Below, one piece after another: positions 11,690 to 24,611 of a stretch of 64,000 bases of DNA. Within the stretch, counting starts at the first letter, position 1. Every line of letters begins with the position of its first letter. Position numbers and translations under genes: made by a program. Location of the stretch: NCBI GenBank assembly GCA_009760855.2, contig WPIO01000052.1, forward strand, positions 2,079,501-2,143,500, given 5' to 3'. The DNA is from Cristatella mucedo (lineage: Eukaryota > Bryozoa > Phylactolaemata > Cristatellidae). The notes beneath the pieces are model-generated. The model saw only the letters and a program-made list of their open reading frames with translations, did not search any database and was not told the origin of the DNA.

Positions 11690-12500
11690 ATATCAGCTCC
11701 ACAGTCAAATCCACCTATTTTCAGCTTCATAACATTGCTAAAATTCGGGCTTGTTTAGATAAAGATACCACATCCAAGTTGGTCCGTGCATTCGTGACAT
11801 CCTGTCTCGACTTCTGCAACTCACTGCTTATTGGCCTACCAGCATGTGCAATCAGGCGATTGCAGCTGGTGCAAAACTCGGCAGCTAGACTTGTCGGCCG
11901 TGAGCGTAGCAGTTGCCACATTACTCCACTTCTCGCCGACCTGCACTGGCTACCAGTCAAGCAACGGATTGACTTCAAGGTTTTGTCGCTCACTTTTAGG
12001 TCACTTCATTCTGTGGCTCCAGCCTATCTGTCAGATATACTACCCCATCAGGCCAAGCATCGTACCACCCGCTTTTCGGAATCCAGCAGTCTAGAAATAC
12101 CTCGTACAAACCTCAAATCCTTTGGAGACCGTGCATTTAGTTCATATGCTCCCAAAGCCTGGAACTCCCTCCCGACCTTCGTCAGAACATCCCCTGACCT
12201 GACCACATTTAAAAGGAACCTAAAAACACACCTATTTAGGACAGCATTTAGTGGGTCCCTGTGATTTGTCCTTCATGTGCTTATGCGTTCTGACACTGTG
12301 CATGCTGCCACTAACCACATTTGCATGCTGACCCTGTGCATGTCACCCCTAACCATATTATTCATTTCGTTTGTTTTTCAAGCATGATTTTACTTACCAT
12401 TTAATTGCATTTCACTTTACAGCAAATGTAAAGCGCCTAGAAAGAGATTAAGTTCTCTGAGGGCGCTTTATCAAGTGAATTATTATTATTATTATTATTA
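11690..12500 (+). mobile_element. L2/CR1-like LINE, 5'-truncated, intact ORF end
   Basis: The copy carries the last ~165 codons of the ORF2 reverse transcriptase with no stop or frameshift from 11,779 to 12,264. It reads FVTSCLDFCNSLLIGLPACA, LQLVQNSAARLVGRE, LADLHWLPVKQRIDFKVLSL, FGDRAFSSYAPKAWNSLP and ends THLFRTAFSGSL. This is the conserved C-terminal region after the RT fingers/palm of L2/CR1-type elements. A 3'UTR of about 190 bp, the tail hairpin and (TTA)n follow. It is one of the youngest copies here by integrity. The upstream RT core is missing, so it cannot be autonomous. Confidence 0.88.
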
Positions 12501-13369
12501 CTAAAGCTATAGCATGCCGACTAATCTCACCTCCTGACCTCATTCTATCACCAATCGGCATGCCTAAGACCAGTGAGTTGATTGATTTTACAAAGGGCCG
12601 AGTGTGGGCGCTGAACCACGTGGGACTTGGCAATGCTGCAATCGAGAAGAATTGCAAATCGCTGAAACTACGGCGAGGTACAACATGAAAAGAAGGCTAC
12701 TAAAGGTACTATGGATAATGCAGAGATCCGTCTGGCTACACCATTAATACAGCTCAAGAGGACTGACTGATAAAGAGCACAGTTTTGAGGGATCGTTTTG
12801 CCCTTGCCAGGGTTTATGCTCAAAGCCTGAAGAATCCAACCGAAAAGCTGGTCGGTAGAGATATTATATAGGCAGCTACTAGATGAACGAGGTATGTTTG
12901 GTCGGGTTGCAAAATTGGAAAAGCTTTTGCCCAGAAAGGATAGCGGCTCGTTTGCAGCTGGCTAAGGTACGATCACACTGGACCCATGGAGACTGGAGTC
13001 TTACAAGTCTTACAGAGCGGCGCAAGTAAAATTCACCATTTTGGTCACCAAAAACGTCTGTAGTAAGTGAATAGTTGCCAAAATAAAGACTTCACTTATA
13101 AAAGCCTTCAGAAAATGCAGCAAAGGAGTCACAATTTGGGAATGCTTCCTAGCGATGGATTAGCCGTCCAGCATTAGATAACTACTAGCATAATGATGCA
13201 CGACGTTTGTTCAGAACTACTATAGACGTTGCAGTACTTAGTACAATAAGGCTTGCCCAAGATAACTTTATTCTCCAATAGGGCAATGATTTTAAGTATA
13301 CGTCTAACTGTATTCAATATTTTCAGAAACTCTGTTCAGCTTGGTTTAGGGCCCAGTACGCTAATCTAT

Positions 13370-13530
13370 AAAATATATAATTCATTTGCATAGCGGCTTA
13401 AGAGAACCTAATCTCTATTTAGGCGCATCATACATGTCAATGAGCTCGAGCCCAAGACCTCGATCGGTAGATGCATTCACCATGACCTTGGTCGGGGCAA
13501 GCACCTCATCCACTAGGCCAAACCAGCATA
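13370..13530 (-). mobile_element. tRNA-derived SINE (decayed)
   Basis: The plus-strand reading shows the SINE in reverse: a tail complement (AGCGGCTTAAGAGAACCTAA then CTCTATTTAGGCGC), then GAGCTCGAGCCCAAGACCTC and GACCTTGGTCGGGGCAAGCA. The latter two are the complements of the B box and A-box regions. Confidence 0.6.
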
Positions 13531-13989
13531 GCTAATCGAGTGGCTTAGTTAATCTCCCAACCTGAATCCCATTGATTACCTCGGGGATGAAGGGGATAGA
13601 AGGTTCAGAGCACAAGAGTGAGTCGTATCACATCTTGGAATTCAACTTTCTTAAATTTACATAACGCTTGGAGAAAGATAACAGCAGATGCTGAAGAACA
13701 CTTGGTTTGCTCTCAGCTATCAGGCAGGTGATTTTCTAATCGTGGCGGTACAACTTCATTTTTTAAATTATAGATTAATAAACCTGTACTGAAACAGCTT
13801 AAATGTTACATAGGCTTACTTTATAGCATATTACAGTAACATTTTTCTTATTCCAGATTAGGAACTTTTAAGGATATGGCAGCCATTTTAAGTGACTTCA
13901 TCGCAACTTTTGTGCTCGAGAAAAAAATCACTCTATGTGAACACGTGAGTTCCAACTGTATATGTCATAATCACTAATAGGTTGACATA

Positions 13990-14090
13990 GCCTTTTTCAG
14001 CCTATGTTAAGTGCCTAAAAAGAGGTTTATTCTCTCAGTACTATATACAAATACTATATTATTATTATCATTATTGTTATTAGGACTAAT
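13990..14090 (+). mobile_element. LINE/SINE 3' tail remnant
   Basis: A decayed tail (GTTAAGTGCCTAAAAAGAGG ... TTCTCTCAGTACTATATACA) followed by an imperfect (TTA)n. Confidence 0.5.
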
Positions 14091-14569
14091 CTTGGTAGAA
14101 GGAGAGATATAACCAGTTCAACTCTATATAACCAATTCAACTGGTAATTAGAAACAGCAGCTGAAGTGGGCCCTCTTCACCCATACTGAAACAATAAAGT
14201 ATTATTATCTATTTAACATGCAATAAGGAGCAAACCCTCCCCCGGAGAAACAGCCAACTGCTATGAATGTGCCACAAGCCAAATTTCAAAATTCACAAAT
14301 CATAACTTGATCGTATGCAGGCCAGAATCAACATTAATAAATCAAAAAACGCCAAAAGATCCAAGACCAAAAGAGCATCCACAGCACATAAACAAGAAGG
14401 ATTAGATTATATATGCACCAGACAACAGAAGATTTCCTGAGAAAACATTAAAATAATCAGCTTTCAGAGCCAGTGAAGCATTAAGTCACAGCTGGAAAGA
14501 CGGAGATATTAATTGATCTCAGTAATTTCAAAGCGACCGAAGTCGGTCTCTGTCACATAATAGGGTGTC

Positions 14570-14665
14570 CGGAAATTTTTGCTTCGAGCAGGGATCGAAC
14601 TAGCTACCTCTTGGTACCTGGTTCAGTGCTCTGCTGAGCCATATAGACACTCTCGTATTACGGCA
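14570..14665 (-). mobile_element. tRNA-like SINE head
   Basis: Read on the minus strand: ATATGGCTCAGCAGAGCACT (A-box-like), then about 30 bases later TAGTTCGATCCCTGCTCG (B-box-like). Spacing fits a tRNA gene, but the structure is imperfect and lies in repeat DNA. A SINE is more likely than a functional tRNA. Confidence 0.5.
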
Positions 14666-16439
14666 CTAAATTCAAGGCTAAAAGCTTTGGCTTCAAGTTT
14701 CTATCGGTGTGCTCGAGCTGAATAGTAGTTACTACACCAATGAATATACATATTTTGATTGCAATTAGGTGCCCAGCAGCAGCCATTACGTCTGATGTCG
14801 TAGGCTACCACAGACCGTGTCTGCTGCATGAGATATACAGGTCCAGGTAGGTATGGAATAACTCGCCCGACTACTCCACTTCATGGACGCTCGACACCCA
14901 TGCACTGATTAATACATGTGCACCCTTTGTGGTAGTCGCAAGTGAAGCAGTAATGTCAAAATGCAAAATTGCCAAAGGGCATCTGCTATTAGACAGAGCC
15001 AGAATAAATGCTGACTATTGCAGGAACGATCCCACAGCTTGTGGTTACCGATCCAGTGCTCCACTGATATAACTACAGACATAACCATTATACGACTAGT
15101 ATGCCATGGCAGTATATTCACTAAAAGCCAGAGGGTTTTAACAACAACGAGATCCGGTGTTACAGCTTCACTATGCCAGACAGAATTAACTCATGTAAAG
15201 CACTAAAAAAGTCAAATCATTGCACTGGTGAGATATTACCCTATTGTGATTAACTACAACCCATCTTCGGTAAGATTGATTATGTACACTACTACTTACC
15301 ATAAACTTTATAGCAAACAACATACGTATGCTTCAGGAACTCCCTGAGCTCATATAACCAAAATCACCTGCACTTTTGGAACCTTGTAAAACCAACAAGT
15401 TCAGCACAGGTTTACACTCACTTTCATTTGTGGCTTGGCCATGGTCACTGAAAGAAAAATAGTTGGAATCGGCAGACGTGATCTGCGCAAGCCGTGAAAA
15501 GATGACATGATTTTCCATGTTGTTGTTCTCTTGCAGAATCTGGTACCACATGACGAACATCCGAACGCCTTCACGACGTACCTAGGAAACACCGAATTAC
15601 AACTCTAAAGACGTCACAACACTCAAAAATAAGCAGGTACAATTTTGCAATCAAAGTCTTGCTGTGGCAAAACTCACTTACAGGGCTGACTCAATGGACA
15701 CATGCACGGCAGAAAGGTAAAAGTGCAGCAAATTACAAGCAACAATAAGAAATACCGTGTTATGGAGGTCGGACTACAGCATCCAAAGTGGAAAGTCCGA
15801 ATTTGAAAAGCTGGCTCAATCTCTAAATTGTTTCACGTGCATTTCATTTGCACTATGTTGGTTCAGTAGGGAAGCAAACAATGAGCACAAGTGAGGTTCA
15901 CGGTTGTAAGTAACTGATAATTAAAGCAGTGCTAAAACAATTGGAAACATCCCGTCTGCTCAAGACTACAAGCAGATAGAGGGTAGATATCAGCATCAAC
16001 TAAATTTGTTTTATGATATACAGCAAGTGAGAAAGGAAGATGCCTCTGGGTCAACTCCCTGAGAGTGGCTTAAGCTACGACAAATGTATCCAAAATTGCA
16101 TGCAATGCGGCAGAGGCGCCATTAGAGAACAAGTGGCAAAGCCATCACTGGCTAAGATCTCTTGCAGCACATATGGTTGAGGTCACTGCATACGTATTCA
16201 GAAGTTCGGGGTTCAAGTTCAGAGACAGATCTGACGTTTTCCTGCCGACATCTAGAGTTTAGAGCACTAAATCAAAATTGGACTTTGATACCCTACATTG
16301 ATAGAGCAGGGCTACATATACCTAGCTTTCTGAGTAGACTGACAGTACAGATTTATAATAATGAGACCAAGATGAAAAACACTTTGTGAACAATGGCTGT
16401 ATCTCACATTAACCACAATTAAATGCAGCATAAACATCA

Positions 16440-17749
16440 CTCTATATAATAATAACAATAACACATTTGTACAGCACACTTAACAGAACTAAATCTCTTT
16501 CTAGGCACTTTACACACTCGAAAAGAAGGATGCCGATTAGCTGCTGACAACATGCACAGTGCCAGCCTGCCCAAGCACACAAAGGACGATTCATACAAGA
16601 CTTAGCAAATGCCGTGAGGAATAGATGGATTCTTAGCTTCTTTAGAATATCATCCAAGTCAATGGATGCCGTAATGTTAGTCGCAAGTAAGTTCTAAGCT
16701 TGGGGAGCATGTGAACTAAAGTATCGGTCTCCAAAAGATTTGCGGTTGGTTTGAGGCACAGCGAATTGACTTGAGTCAGTAGAACGGGTGGTACGATGCC
16801 GAGCCTGATTAGGAAGCAGTTCGGACAGGGAGGCTGGAGCAAGAATGGGACCTAAAAGTGAGCAACAAAACCTTGAATTTGATCTGCTTGGTGAGGAGAC
16901 AGTTCAGGTCGGTGAGAAGTGCAATGCCACAGTTGCGACGATGAGCAGGAAGACCTGCCACTAGTCAATTAGGCTTATTACTACTAGTCAATTAATTAGT
17001 ACTAGTCAATTAAGGCTTGTTTAGATAAGGATACCACGACTAAGTTAGTCCATGCATTCGTGACATCCCGTGACAGTCTTGACTTCTGCAACTCACTGCT
17101 TGCTGGCCTACCAGCATGTGCAATCAGGCGATTGCAGCTGGTGCAGAACTCCGCAGCTAGGCTTGTCTGTCGTGAGCCTTGCAGTTGCCACATCACACCA
17201 CTTCTCGCCGACCTGCACTGGCTACCAGTCAAGCAACGGATTGACTTCAAGGTTTTGTCGCTCACTTTCGGGTCACTTCATTCTTTGGCTCCAGCCTATC
17301 TCTCAGATCTACTCCCCACCAGGCCAAGTATAGTACCACCGGCTTTTCGGAATCCAACACTTTACCAATACCTCGTACAAACCTCAAATCCTTTGGAGAC
17401 CGTGCATTTAGTTCGTATGCTCCCAAAGCCTCGAACTCCCTCCCGACTTGCGTCAGAACATCCCCTGACTTGACCACACTTAAAAAGAACTTATAAACAC
17501 ACCTATTTAGGACAGCATTTAGTGGGTCCCTGTGATTCGTCCTTCATGTGCTTATGCATGCTGACACTGTGCATGCTGCCACTAACCACATTTGCATGCT
17601 GACCCTGTGCATGTCACCCCTAACCATGTTATTCATGTTGTTTGTTTGTCAAGCATGATATTACTCACCATTCAATTGCATTTCCTTTTGCAGCAAATGT
17701 AAAGCGCCTAGAAAGAGATTGAATTCTCTGAGGGCGCTTTATCAAGTGC

Positions 17750-17784
<35 letters not shown>

Positions 17785-18760
17785 AGAAGCCAAGATGTGA
17801 TTATGCAAATGCATGGACAAGCTTTGCTGTGTTATCCTTATCTTAGCACGTCCACATTTTTCTAATGGCACGTAGCTGATAGTAGGCAGACTCGACTACG
17901 GCACTGTGTCGTCTAGCTTCGTCACTTCGCCAGACGACTCAGGACATGACACGGTGCAGGACATTGAGTGAAAGGTCACTTTGGTGCAAGACATTTAGTG
18001 AGAGGTAATTTAAGAACAGGACATCAAGATTGCAAGCAGATTCTGTATGAGATATGCTGGCTAAGTCCATCTTAGGGGTTGGGTTTTAAAATCTTTGAGT
18101 AAAACTAGGTTTCCCCATTACTGATAAGTTGATTTTAACGCCATTGATTTGAAAAGGCTTGCTGCCACCTGAGAGCAAATGTCAAAAATACACACATCAA
18201 AGAAGTTGAGAGTTTGATGAGCTGGAAGGTAGGGAGGGATCAAAGCACAGGTACAGCTAATTATCATAGGCATACAAATTAAAGCTTGGGTTATACTTGG
18301 CGATTACTTATGGCAAGAGGGAGAGCATAAATTGTAAAAAGAAGTGGATCAAATACAGACCACTAAGCCATCCTGAACTTACAGGTTACACTACATAGGC
18401 TACACTGCAGGGGCTACTCTGATGACAGTTATCCGTTAACATCTATGTTCTGAAATCTCCCACTGAGGTGGGATCTAAACATTGCAGGGCAGTGTCAGTG
18501 GTGCCCAGGCAACAGTACAGGACATCAAGAAGGTCATGGTGACTAATCATATCAAATGCTGACTAAAGATTCAGAAAACTGACAGAGACTATCTAAGTCA
18601 GCATTCCTCAATGAAGCAAAACCTTGCAGTATGTACGACAGGCATGCACTAACATCTGTGATTTACTCTCAAGCTGGCTCAAACAAAAGTGCCGAGCAAA
18701 TCCCATTTTAATGAGGTCGGCAGTGCAAGAGTTGGTTTAATGCATTGATGCCGACACTTG
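16440..18760 (-). mobile_element. Older minus-strand L2/CR1-like LINE, split by a younger insertion
   Basis: The 3' tail complement (AATAATAACAATAAC, CTCTTTCTAGGCACTTTACA) lies at 16,440-16,520 and the decayed C-terminal RT region to about 16,970. After an inserted plus-strand copy it resumes. At 18,230-18,360 the minus strand encodes a degraded RT palm: SVFDPLLFTIYALPLA, VIAKYNPSFNLYAYD, LYLCFDP, where the family has YADDTQLYLCFDP. Many stops. The right end is approximate. Confidence 0.72.
17008..17785 (+). mobile_element. Younger L2/CR1-like LINE inserted in an older copy
   Basis: This 5'-truncated copy starts within the RT C-terminal region (ACLDKDTTTKLVHAFVTS equivalent) and closely resembles the 11.7-kb copy; a small insertion and a premature stop (AACTTATAA) near the end break the ORF. 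It ends with the hairpin and an approximately 33-bp (TTA)n. Both flanks match a single continuous older element on the opposite strand (compare 60,940-61,090). Confidence 0.8.
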
Positions 18761-19149
18761 GTGTTCACTTCGTAATGCCTGGTGACGACTGAAATCTAAC
18801 AGGCCAGTTGAGTACGTATACTTTAGCAATCGCTTTGACTGTGGAGGTTCTAAATAAGCCAGGAGTAGCTGGCTGGCCAACACACAGGAGTAAATGATCC
18901 AGTTGTAGTCAGAGGAAAAAATTGATAGCACACACTGTTGGTCGAGCTCATGGTGCAAATCACCCATAGAGCACTTGAATACCACACATCTTCCTCGTGT
19001 AAGGTTCATCCATAGATCTGGCTCCATTTGAATGAGAAATCACGTGAAGTGCATTCTGCTGTTGAATACTTAACTGCTATGGTCTCTAACTCCGACTACT
19101 CCCAATCACTTTACAGGACATAAATACGGTCCTTCAACAATTGGCTTAA

Positions 19150-19258
19150 AATGTCATCCTTCAATTACATTTCACTTTGCAGCCAATGTAAAGCGCCTAG
19201 AGAGAGATTAAGTTCTCTGAGGGCGCTTTATCAAGTGAATTATTATTATTATTATACT
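19150..19258 (+). mobile_element. LINE 3' end only
   Basis: Contains CATTTCACTTTGCAGCCAA, the intact hairpin arms (AAAGCGCCTAGAG and GAGGGCGCTTTATC) and (TTA)n, with no coding part. It directly precedes the next copy. Confidence 0.75.
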
Positions 19259-19261
19259 GCC

Positions 19262-20615
19262 AATATCAGGAGTGGTCAATCACGAAGTCAAGTCAGCATA
19301 TCATGAACTAATGGCCGGTTTCTGCAGTCTCTTTGCATATACCATCAGGTCGTATCTCAGCAGGAGACTCCAGAGTATTGACGTGAATGGACAAAGATCC
19401 TCCGAGGTACCTCTGAAATATGGGGTACCTCAGGACTACGTGCTAGGTCCGGTTCTTTTCACGGTTTCTACTCTCCCTCTTCCTGATGTGATTGCCAAGC
19501 ACAATCTAGGCTTTCACTTCTATGTGGATGACACTCAGTTGTAACTTTGTTTCGATCCCTCCCAGCCTTCGAGCACCTCGAATCCTCTCAACTTCCTTGC
19601 TGCATGTATTGATGACATCCGCAAATGGATGGCAGCAAATTTGTTAAACTAAACGATGATAAAACTAACTTATTGATTATGGGCAAACCCAGTGTGATTC
19701 AGAAATTGGAAAGGCTGACACTCAAAATTGGCTCTGCCAGCATATCTCCTGTTGAATCAGCTCAAAATCTATGTGTCGCGTTCTAAAGTGACCTCTCTTA
19801 GACGACCACATCTGCTCCCCAATCAAGTCTGCCTCCTTTCAGATACATAACGTAGCTAAAATTCGGGCTTGTTTAGATAGGGATACCACGTCTAAGTTGG
19901 TCCATGCATTTGTGACATCCTGTCTTGACTTCTGTAACTCACTGCTTGCTGGCCTACCGGCATTTGCAATCAGGCGATTACAGCTGGTGTAAAACTCGGC
20001 AGCTAGGCTTGTCTGTCGTGAGCGTCGCAGTTGCCACATCACACCACTTCTCGCCGACCTGCACTGGCTACCAGTCAAGCAACGAATTGACTTCAAGGTT
20101 TTGTCGCTCACTTTCGGGTCACTTCATTCTTTGGCTCCAGCCTATCTCTCAGATCTACTCCCCCACCAGGCTAAGCATCGTACCACCCGCTTTTTGGAAT
20201 CCAACAGTTTACCAATACCTCGTACAAACCTTAAATCCTTTGGAGACCGTGCATTTAGTTCGTATGCTCCCAAAGCCTGGAACTCCCTCCCGACTTACGT
20301 CACAACATCCCAAGACTTAACCACATTTAAAAAGAACTTAAAAACACCTATTTAGGATTAGCATTTGGTGGGTCCCTGTGATTTGTCCTTTATGTGCTTA
20401 TGCGTGCTGACACTATGCATTCTGCCAGTAACCACACTTGCATGCTGACCTTGTGCATGTCACCCCTAACCATGTTATTCATGTTGTTTATCAAACATGA
20501 TCTTACTCCCCATTTAATCGCGTTTCTCTTTGCAGCAAATGTACAGGGCCTAGAAAGAGATTTAGATAGAGTTCTATGCGGGCGCTTTATCAAGTGCATT
20601 ATTATTATTTTAATT
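19262..20615 (+). mobile_element. L2/CR1-like LINE, the most complete RT remnant in the window
   Basis: It keeps part of the RT palm: SYLSRRLQSIDVNGQRSSEV, PLKYGVPQ, GFHFYVDDTQL (the YxDD catalytic box, here YVDD). A region like LIMGKPSVIQKLERLTLKIG follows, then the C-terminal domain and 3'UTR to (TTA)n. Several stops and frameshifts make it inactive. The 5' half (endonuclease, RT start) is absent. Confidence 0.83.
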
Positions 20616-22115
20616 ATATATCGTAGAACTACAAAATTACTGCCGACTGCATAACTTGAGCGGTCAAACCTTGGAAGGAAGGGCAGCCTTGCTGTTCATT
20701 GATTTAGGCTCTCATTAACAACTCTGAGACAGACGGGCCAAAGATTGCATCATTTGCGCTTCCATATCAGGCAAAGCTGCAAACAGCATGAAAGCAGGAA
20801 ATGCAAGGCACTGCACACATTTATCCAGCAACGTTAGATACCTTTATTGAATTGCCAGAATGAAGTAGACTCTTCATGATACGGCCTGCAAGAGGGCTAA
20901 ATCGTTAAAAGCTATATAGTGTCATAAATGTGTCCAAAAATAAGCAAGACAGAAATCAAATAATAAAAGAGCACAACTACGGTCAAGCAGAGAGGAGAGC
21001 TCACATACAATCACCTACCAATACTGTGGAACTGCCACCGCTTCTGCACCTGACCAGGTAGGAGGACCAAAATCTTCTGCAACATGCAATGCCACAACAT
21101 ATGTCAGATATTAAGTAAAAAGTTTTCTTACAGGCAATAAGTAAGCTGAATTAATTTCCAAAACTACATGTAGATAGCCAGGATTTGGGTTAGACCCTAA
21201 ATAACTTAAATCCATCGATCCCTGGTGTTCTTGGTTATCCTTAGCTATTCACAAACATTGGTTACCTTCTGGCTCATTCATAAACACTAACCATGAGCAA
21301 TTAAAAGAAGTCTCACGAACTGAAAGACCAGTACGTACATGTAATCTCACTTTTGCAACAGACTCAAATGTCAATCAGGTGATTTCTTTACCGTTAATTA
21401 TTGTGTAACATGGAATGGCCACAGCTGTCTTCATCAACTTTCCATTGCAACACAAACTTAGTATTAGTGGCTTTGTGGAGCTATAGATTGAGATACAAAA
21501 ATTACATATATCTCGCTAGCTGTTCATAACATGAGCATGGTGGTGGATGTGCAAATTTTAACATTACCAAGGTTACCAGTTTTGCAGGGTGGCTCAACAC
21601 ATGCCACATAGATATGACCTGAGATTTCTAGCCACCTAACTAGGTTAATAGGAACCCGCAATAGCTGCAGAAAGGCAAGTTGAAACACATAGCATTGCTA
21701 ACAATCGCTGGCGTTTGCAGGCTGCCAAAGCCGACCGCTTTCGATATAGATACGTAAATAGCTCCAGACGCATTCATGTGTAGACTTAAAGGTGAAATGA
21801 GTCATAAAAATCATCGATGGCCTTAGCACACCAGTAATGTGTAGAGGGCCACATGTAGAAACGTTCGAGAAACGTTCGGGCTGTGAGTTCGCCAAGCAAG
21901 AAACCAGGTCATTACGTCGAGCAAACTAAGAACTGTCACATGAAATAGGAATGGATATGCAAAGGTCAACTACTGCGTATTACAAGCACTGTTTACTTGA
22001 TACGAATAGACAGCACCTACAGGTTTGATCAAGGACACGTAAGCATTTAGGCTGGCCAGGATAAGAAGTATGCAGAAGCAGGTCAAGTATTTTTTTAAAC
22101 TTCAAAAAGTGACTC

Positions 22116-22199
22116 AGCAAAGCCAACTGCTGAAGCAAGCCCTCTTTCCTTTAACGAAGCAAAGCCAACTGCTGAAGCAAGCCCTCTTTCCTTTAACGA
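22116..22199. repeat. 42-bp tandem duplication
   Basis: Two identical 42-bp units (22,116-22,157 and 22,158-22,199) beginning AGCAAAGCCAACTGCTGAAG and ending TTTAACGA. Perfect identity suggests a recent slip or assembly duplication. Confidence 0.9.
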
Positions 22200-22239
22200 A
22201 CACATAGGCCTTGCCCTGAAGGAAGGAGCAGGATGAGGG

Positions 22240-22385
22240 AGAAAAAAATGTATAATTCATTTGTATAGTGCCATACGATAACTTGATCTCTATGCAGGCG
22301 ATTCACATTTGCCGATGTGCTCGTGCCCATGACCTCGGTCGGCAAAGGCCCTTGGAAGGCAAAGGACCTTGCCCCTGGACCAAAC
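22240..22385 (-). mobile_element. tRNA-derived SINE
   Basis: Plus-strand reading: AATTCATTTGTATAGTGCCA, ACTTGATCTCTATGCAGGCG, CGTGCCCATGACCTCGGTCG, then ACCTTGCCCCTGGACC. It is the reverse of the family head (A box, B box) and LINE-like tail. Confidence 0.6.
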
Positions 22386-22689
22386 CGGGGCAGCAAGACA
22401 AGAGGCAGCAAGAGAATGCGAGGCAAGAGGCGGGAGGGTGGGTAGATAAGAAAGGGGGTGGGGAGAGGCAGGAAGAATGGCAAACATAGGCTTGGAGGCC
22501 CGTTTTTGTGAAAGCACAACATCGCAGTAATCGTTATCACGATCGTCAAATGCGATCGTTATTTTCATGTATGTGCTGGGTAGAAGACATGATCCCATTG
22601 TCACGTAATTTTGCACGATGATCACGCGTGCACGGCAACGACAATGTTAGTTGGCCGGTTTTCCTACCAGAGTAGTAGCATTCTATAAA

Positions 22690-22835
22690 ATATATATAGT
22701 TATATAGTTCATTTGAATAGCAGCCCAAGAGAATTTAATCTCTATTCAGACGCTGCACATATGCCACGGGGCTCGAGCCCACGACCTCAGCCATACCTTG
22801 GTCGGTGCGAGCACCTTAACCACAGATTCTAAAAC
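22690..22835 (-). mobile_element. tRNA-derived SINE, well preserved
   Basis: On the minus strand: TGTGGTTAAGGTGCTCGCAC (A box) and GAGGTCGTGGGCTCGAGCCC (B box) at tRNA-like spacing. The tail complement follows (CAGCCCAAGAGAATTTAATC, CTCTATTCAGACGCT). Confidence 0.72.
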
Positions 22836-23654
22836 AGGATGCCATATAGGTTAAGGAACTTCGAATTTGCTACTTCAGACCTAGCCGAACACTTCATTTT
22901 ACTGTTCATGTGCCTCAAATGTGAGCCACGCTAAGCGATTGCAAAAAAAGCTGCACGTGAGTCTTCCCACGGTTGTGCGAACACGAGGCGAAATCATAGC
23001 TGTACAGGGTCATGGCCACAACAGTTGTAGCAAGCAACCAGCTATTGACTCTCGCAAGCTTCGTCATCAGAATGGACACCGGGTTTCATGTTTAGCACTA
23101 GACTCGTACCAGTCACTGAAAACTTACTAAAGAGTACTGGCCAACTGTTTTGCCATAACTCTCTACATTAATGCTGACTTTCTACACAAGTAAGGTTTGA
23201 CCGTACTGGGCTTCGATTGGAGCCTAATACTGACATGCTAACGTTCACTGCAACATATATACTAGTGCTCCATAAATTTCATAGTGTTCCAGAATTGCCT
23301 ATTTCCAACGGACTTTTGCTAAACTAGCAGTAAATATGATTATCAAACATACAAATGGGCATATAGAACTAATTCCATAAATACAACCGAAGTGAACAGG
23401 CAATGCATGACCTCCATCAAGGAAGAAACACAAAATCGCCCCTGTTTTGCCCTCCAATGCACCACTGATGCTACCTCAGGTGCTTCCGATGAAGCAGGCA
23501 ATATTCTGTATAACTAGTCGAGTTATTGCAGGCACGCGAGTGAATAATTTGAAACCTGATGCTGGCCGATCTCATCATCTTCATAGCTTCATCATCGAAC
23601 AAGTTACACTATTTTCATAGATTAGTGATCGTGTGTAAGAACTGCATGTGTGTG

Positions 23655-23661
23655 TAATATG

Positions 23662-23700
<39 letters not shown>

Positions 23701-23725
23701 AATATGTAAAATGTGTAATATGTAA
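23655..23725. repeat. (TA)n and (TG)n microsatellite
   Basis: TATATATATATATATATA then GTGTGTGTGTGTG, followed by degenerate GTAATATGTA words. Confidence 0.9.
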
Positions 23726-24611
23726 TATGTAGAATGTACAATAATAATAGTGATACTTTTAACATCTAGTGTCTTATTTTTCTCTTATTCTGCCTAATAT
23801 AATGGGTAATACGAGTGTAACAGTGACTAAAGGGGTGCTATTTCATGTCCAGAAGGCTCTAATAATGTTAAAAATCGTATTTAGAGGGTTGCGAGCAGGT
23901 TTTCTATGCTCTAACTACAAAGATATTCGATTTATAAATAAAGAGTCCTACTTCGAGGAAATTCACTTATCACGGTAGTCTGGAACTGATTAACTGCAAT
24001 AAACAAGGAATTATTGTACTTCTTCATTGCCATTTGTGTGTTTGCTGGAAGTTTACCTTTTATTTTAGCTCAAATCTGCCGGAAATCATCAATTCTGAGT
24101 TTCTGATCATTAACAGCACATCGTACAGACCACAAAGCCTGTTCGACCGGACTGACACTAGCCAGAACGCTCAGAAACTACCCATGCTAGAAGACCGCTC
24201 TCAACAATACACAACAAAACAATCCATCCATACAACATGCCATACTCCATGCATGGGCCAATAAAATCACTTTTGTCTCCACTACATAGCCAAAATGGAG
24301 TCAAATGAATCACGTGGGAGGACAATAGTGATAAGCATTACACAGCTGCTATAAACGCTATAGCTCACTGTTACCTTTGGAGCACCTGAGGTGCAATGGG
24401 ACTAACACAAGGTACTGCCAACAATGATAAAAGCCAACATTCCGGTTCAACCAAGCTTAGTTTCACCTACAAGATACAGGTAAGGCGGTTCCCAAACGAC
24501 TTAGCTAGACCACTAGTTGAGTGGGCCCCTGGAAAAACACGCTAAGACAGGTACAAGATTTACTCTTTTTTGGAGCAGCTGCCTCAGACTGATTTATTGG
24601 TTCTATGATGA

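Noticed and set aside
11727-11993. Repeated minus-strand frame beginning MSDKTLKSIRCLTGSQCRSA (also near 17.0, 19.84 and 42.2 kb)
   Set aside because: It recurs because it is the antisense of the conserved LINE RT C-terminus, not because it is a gene family.
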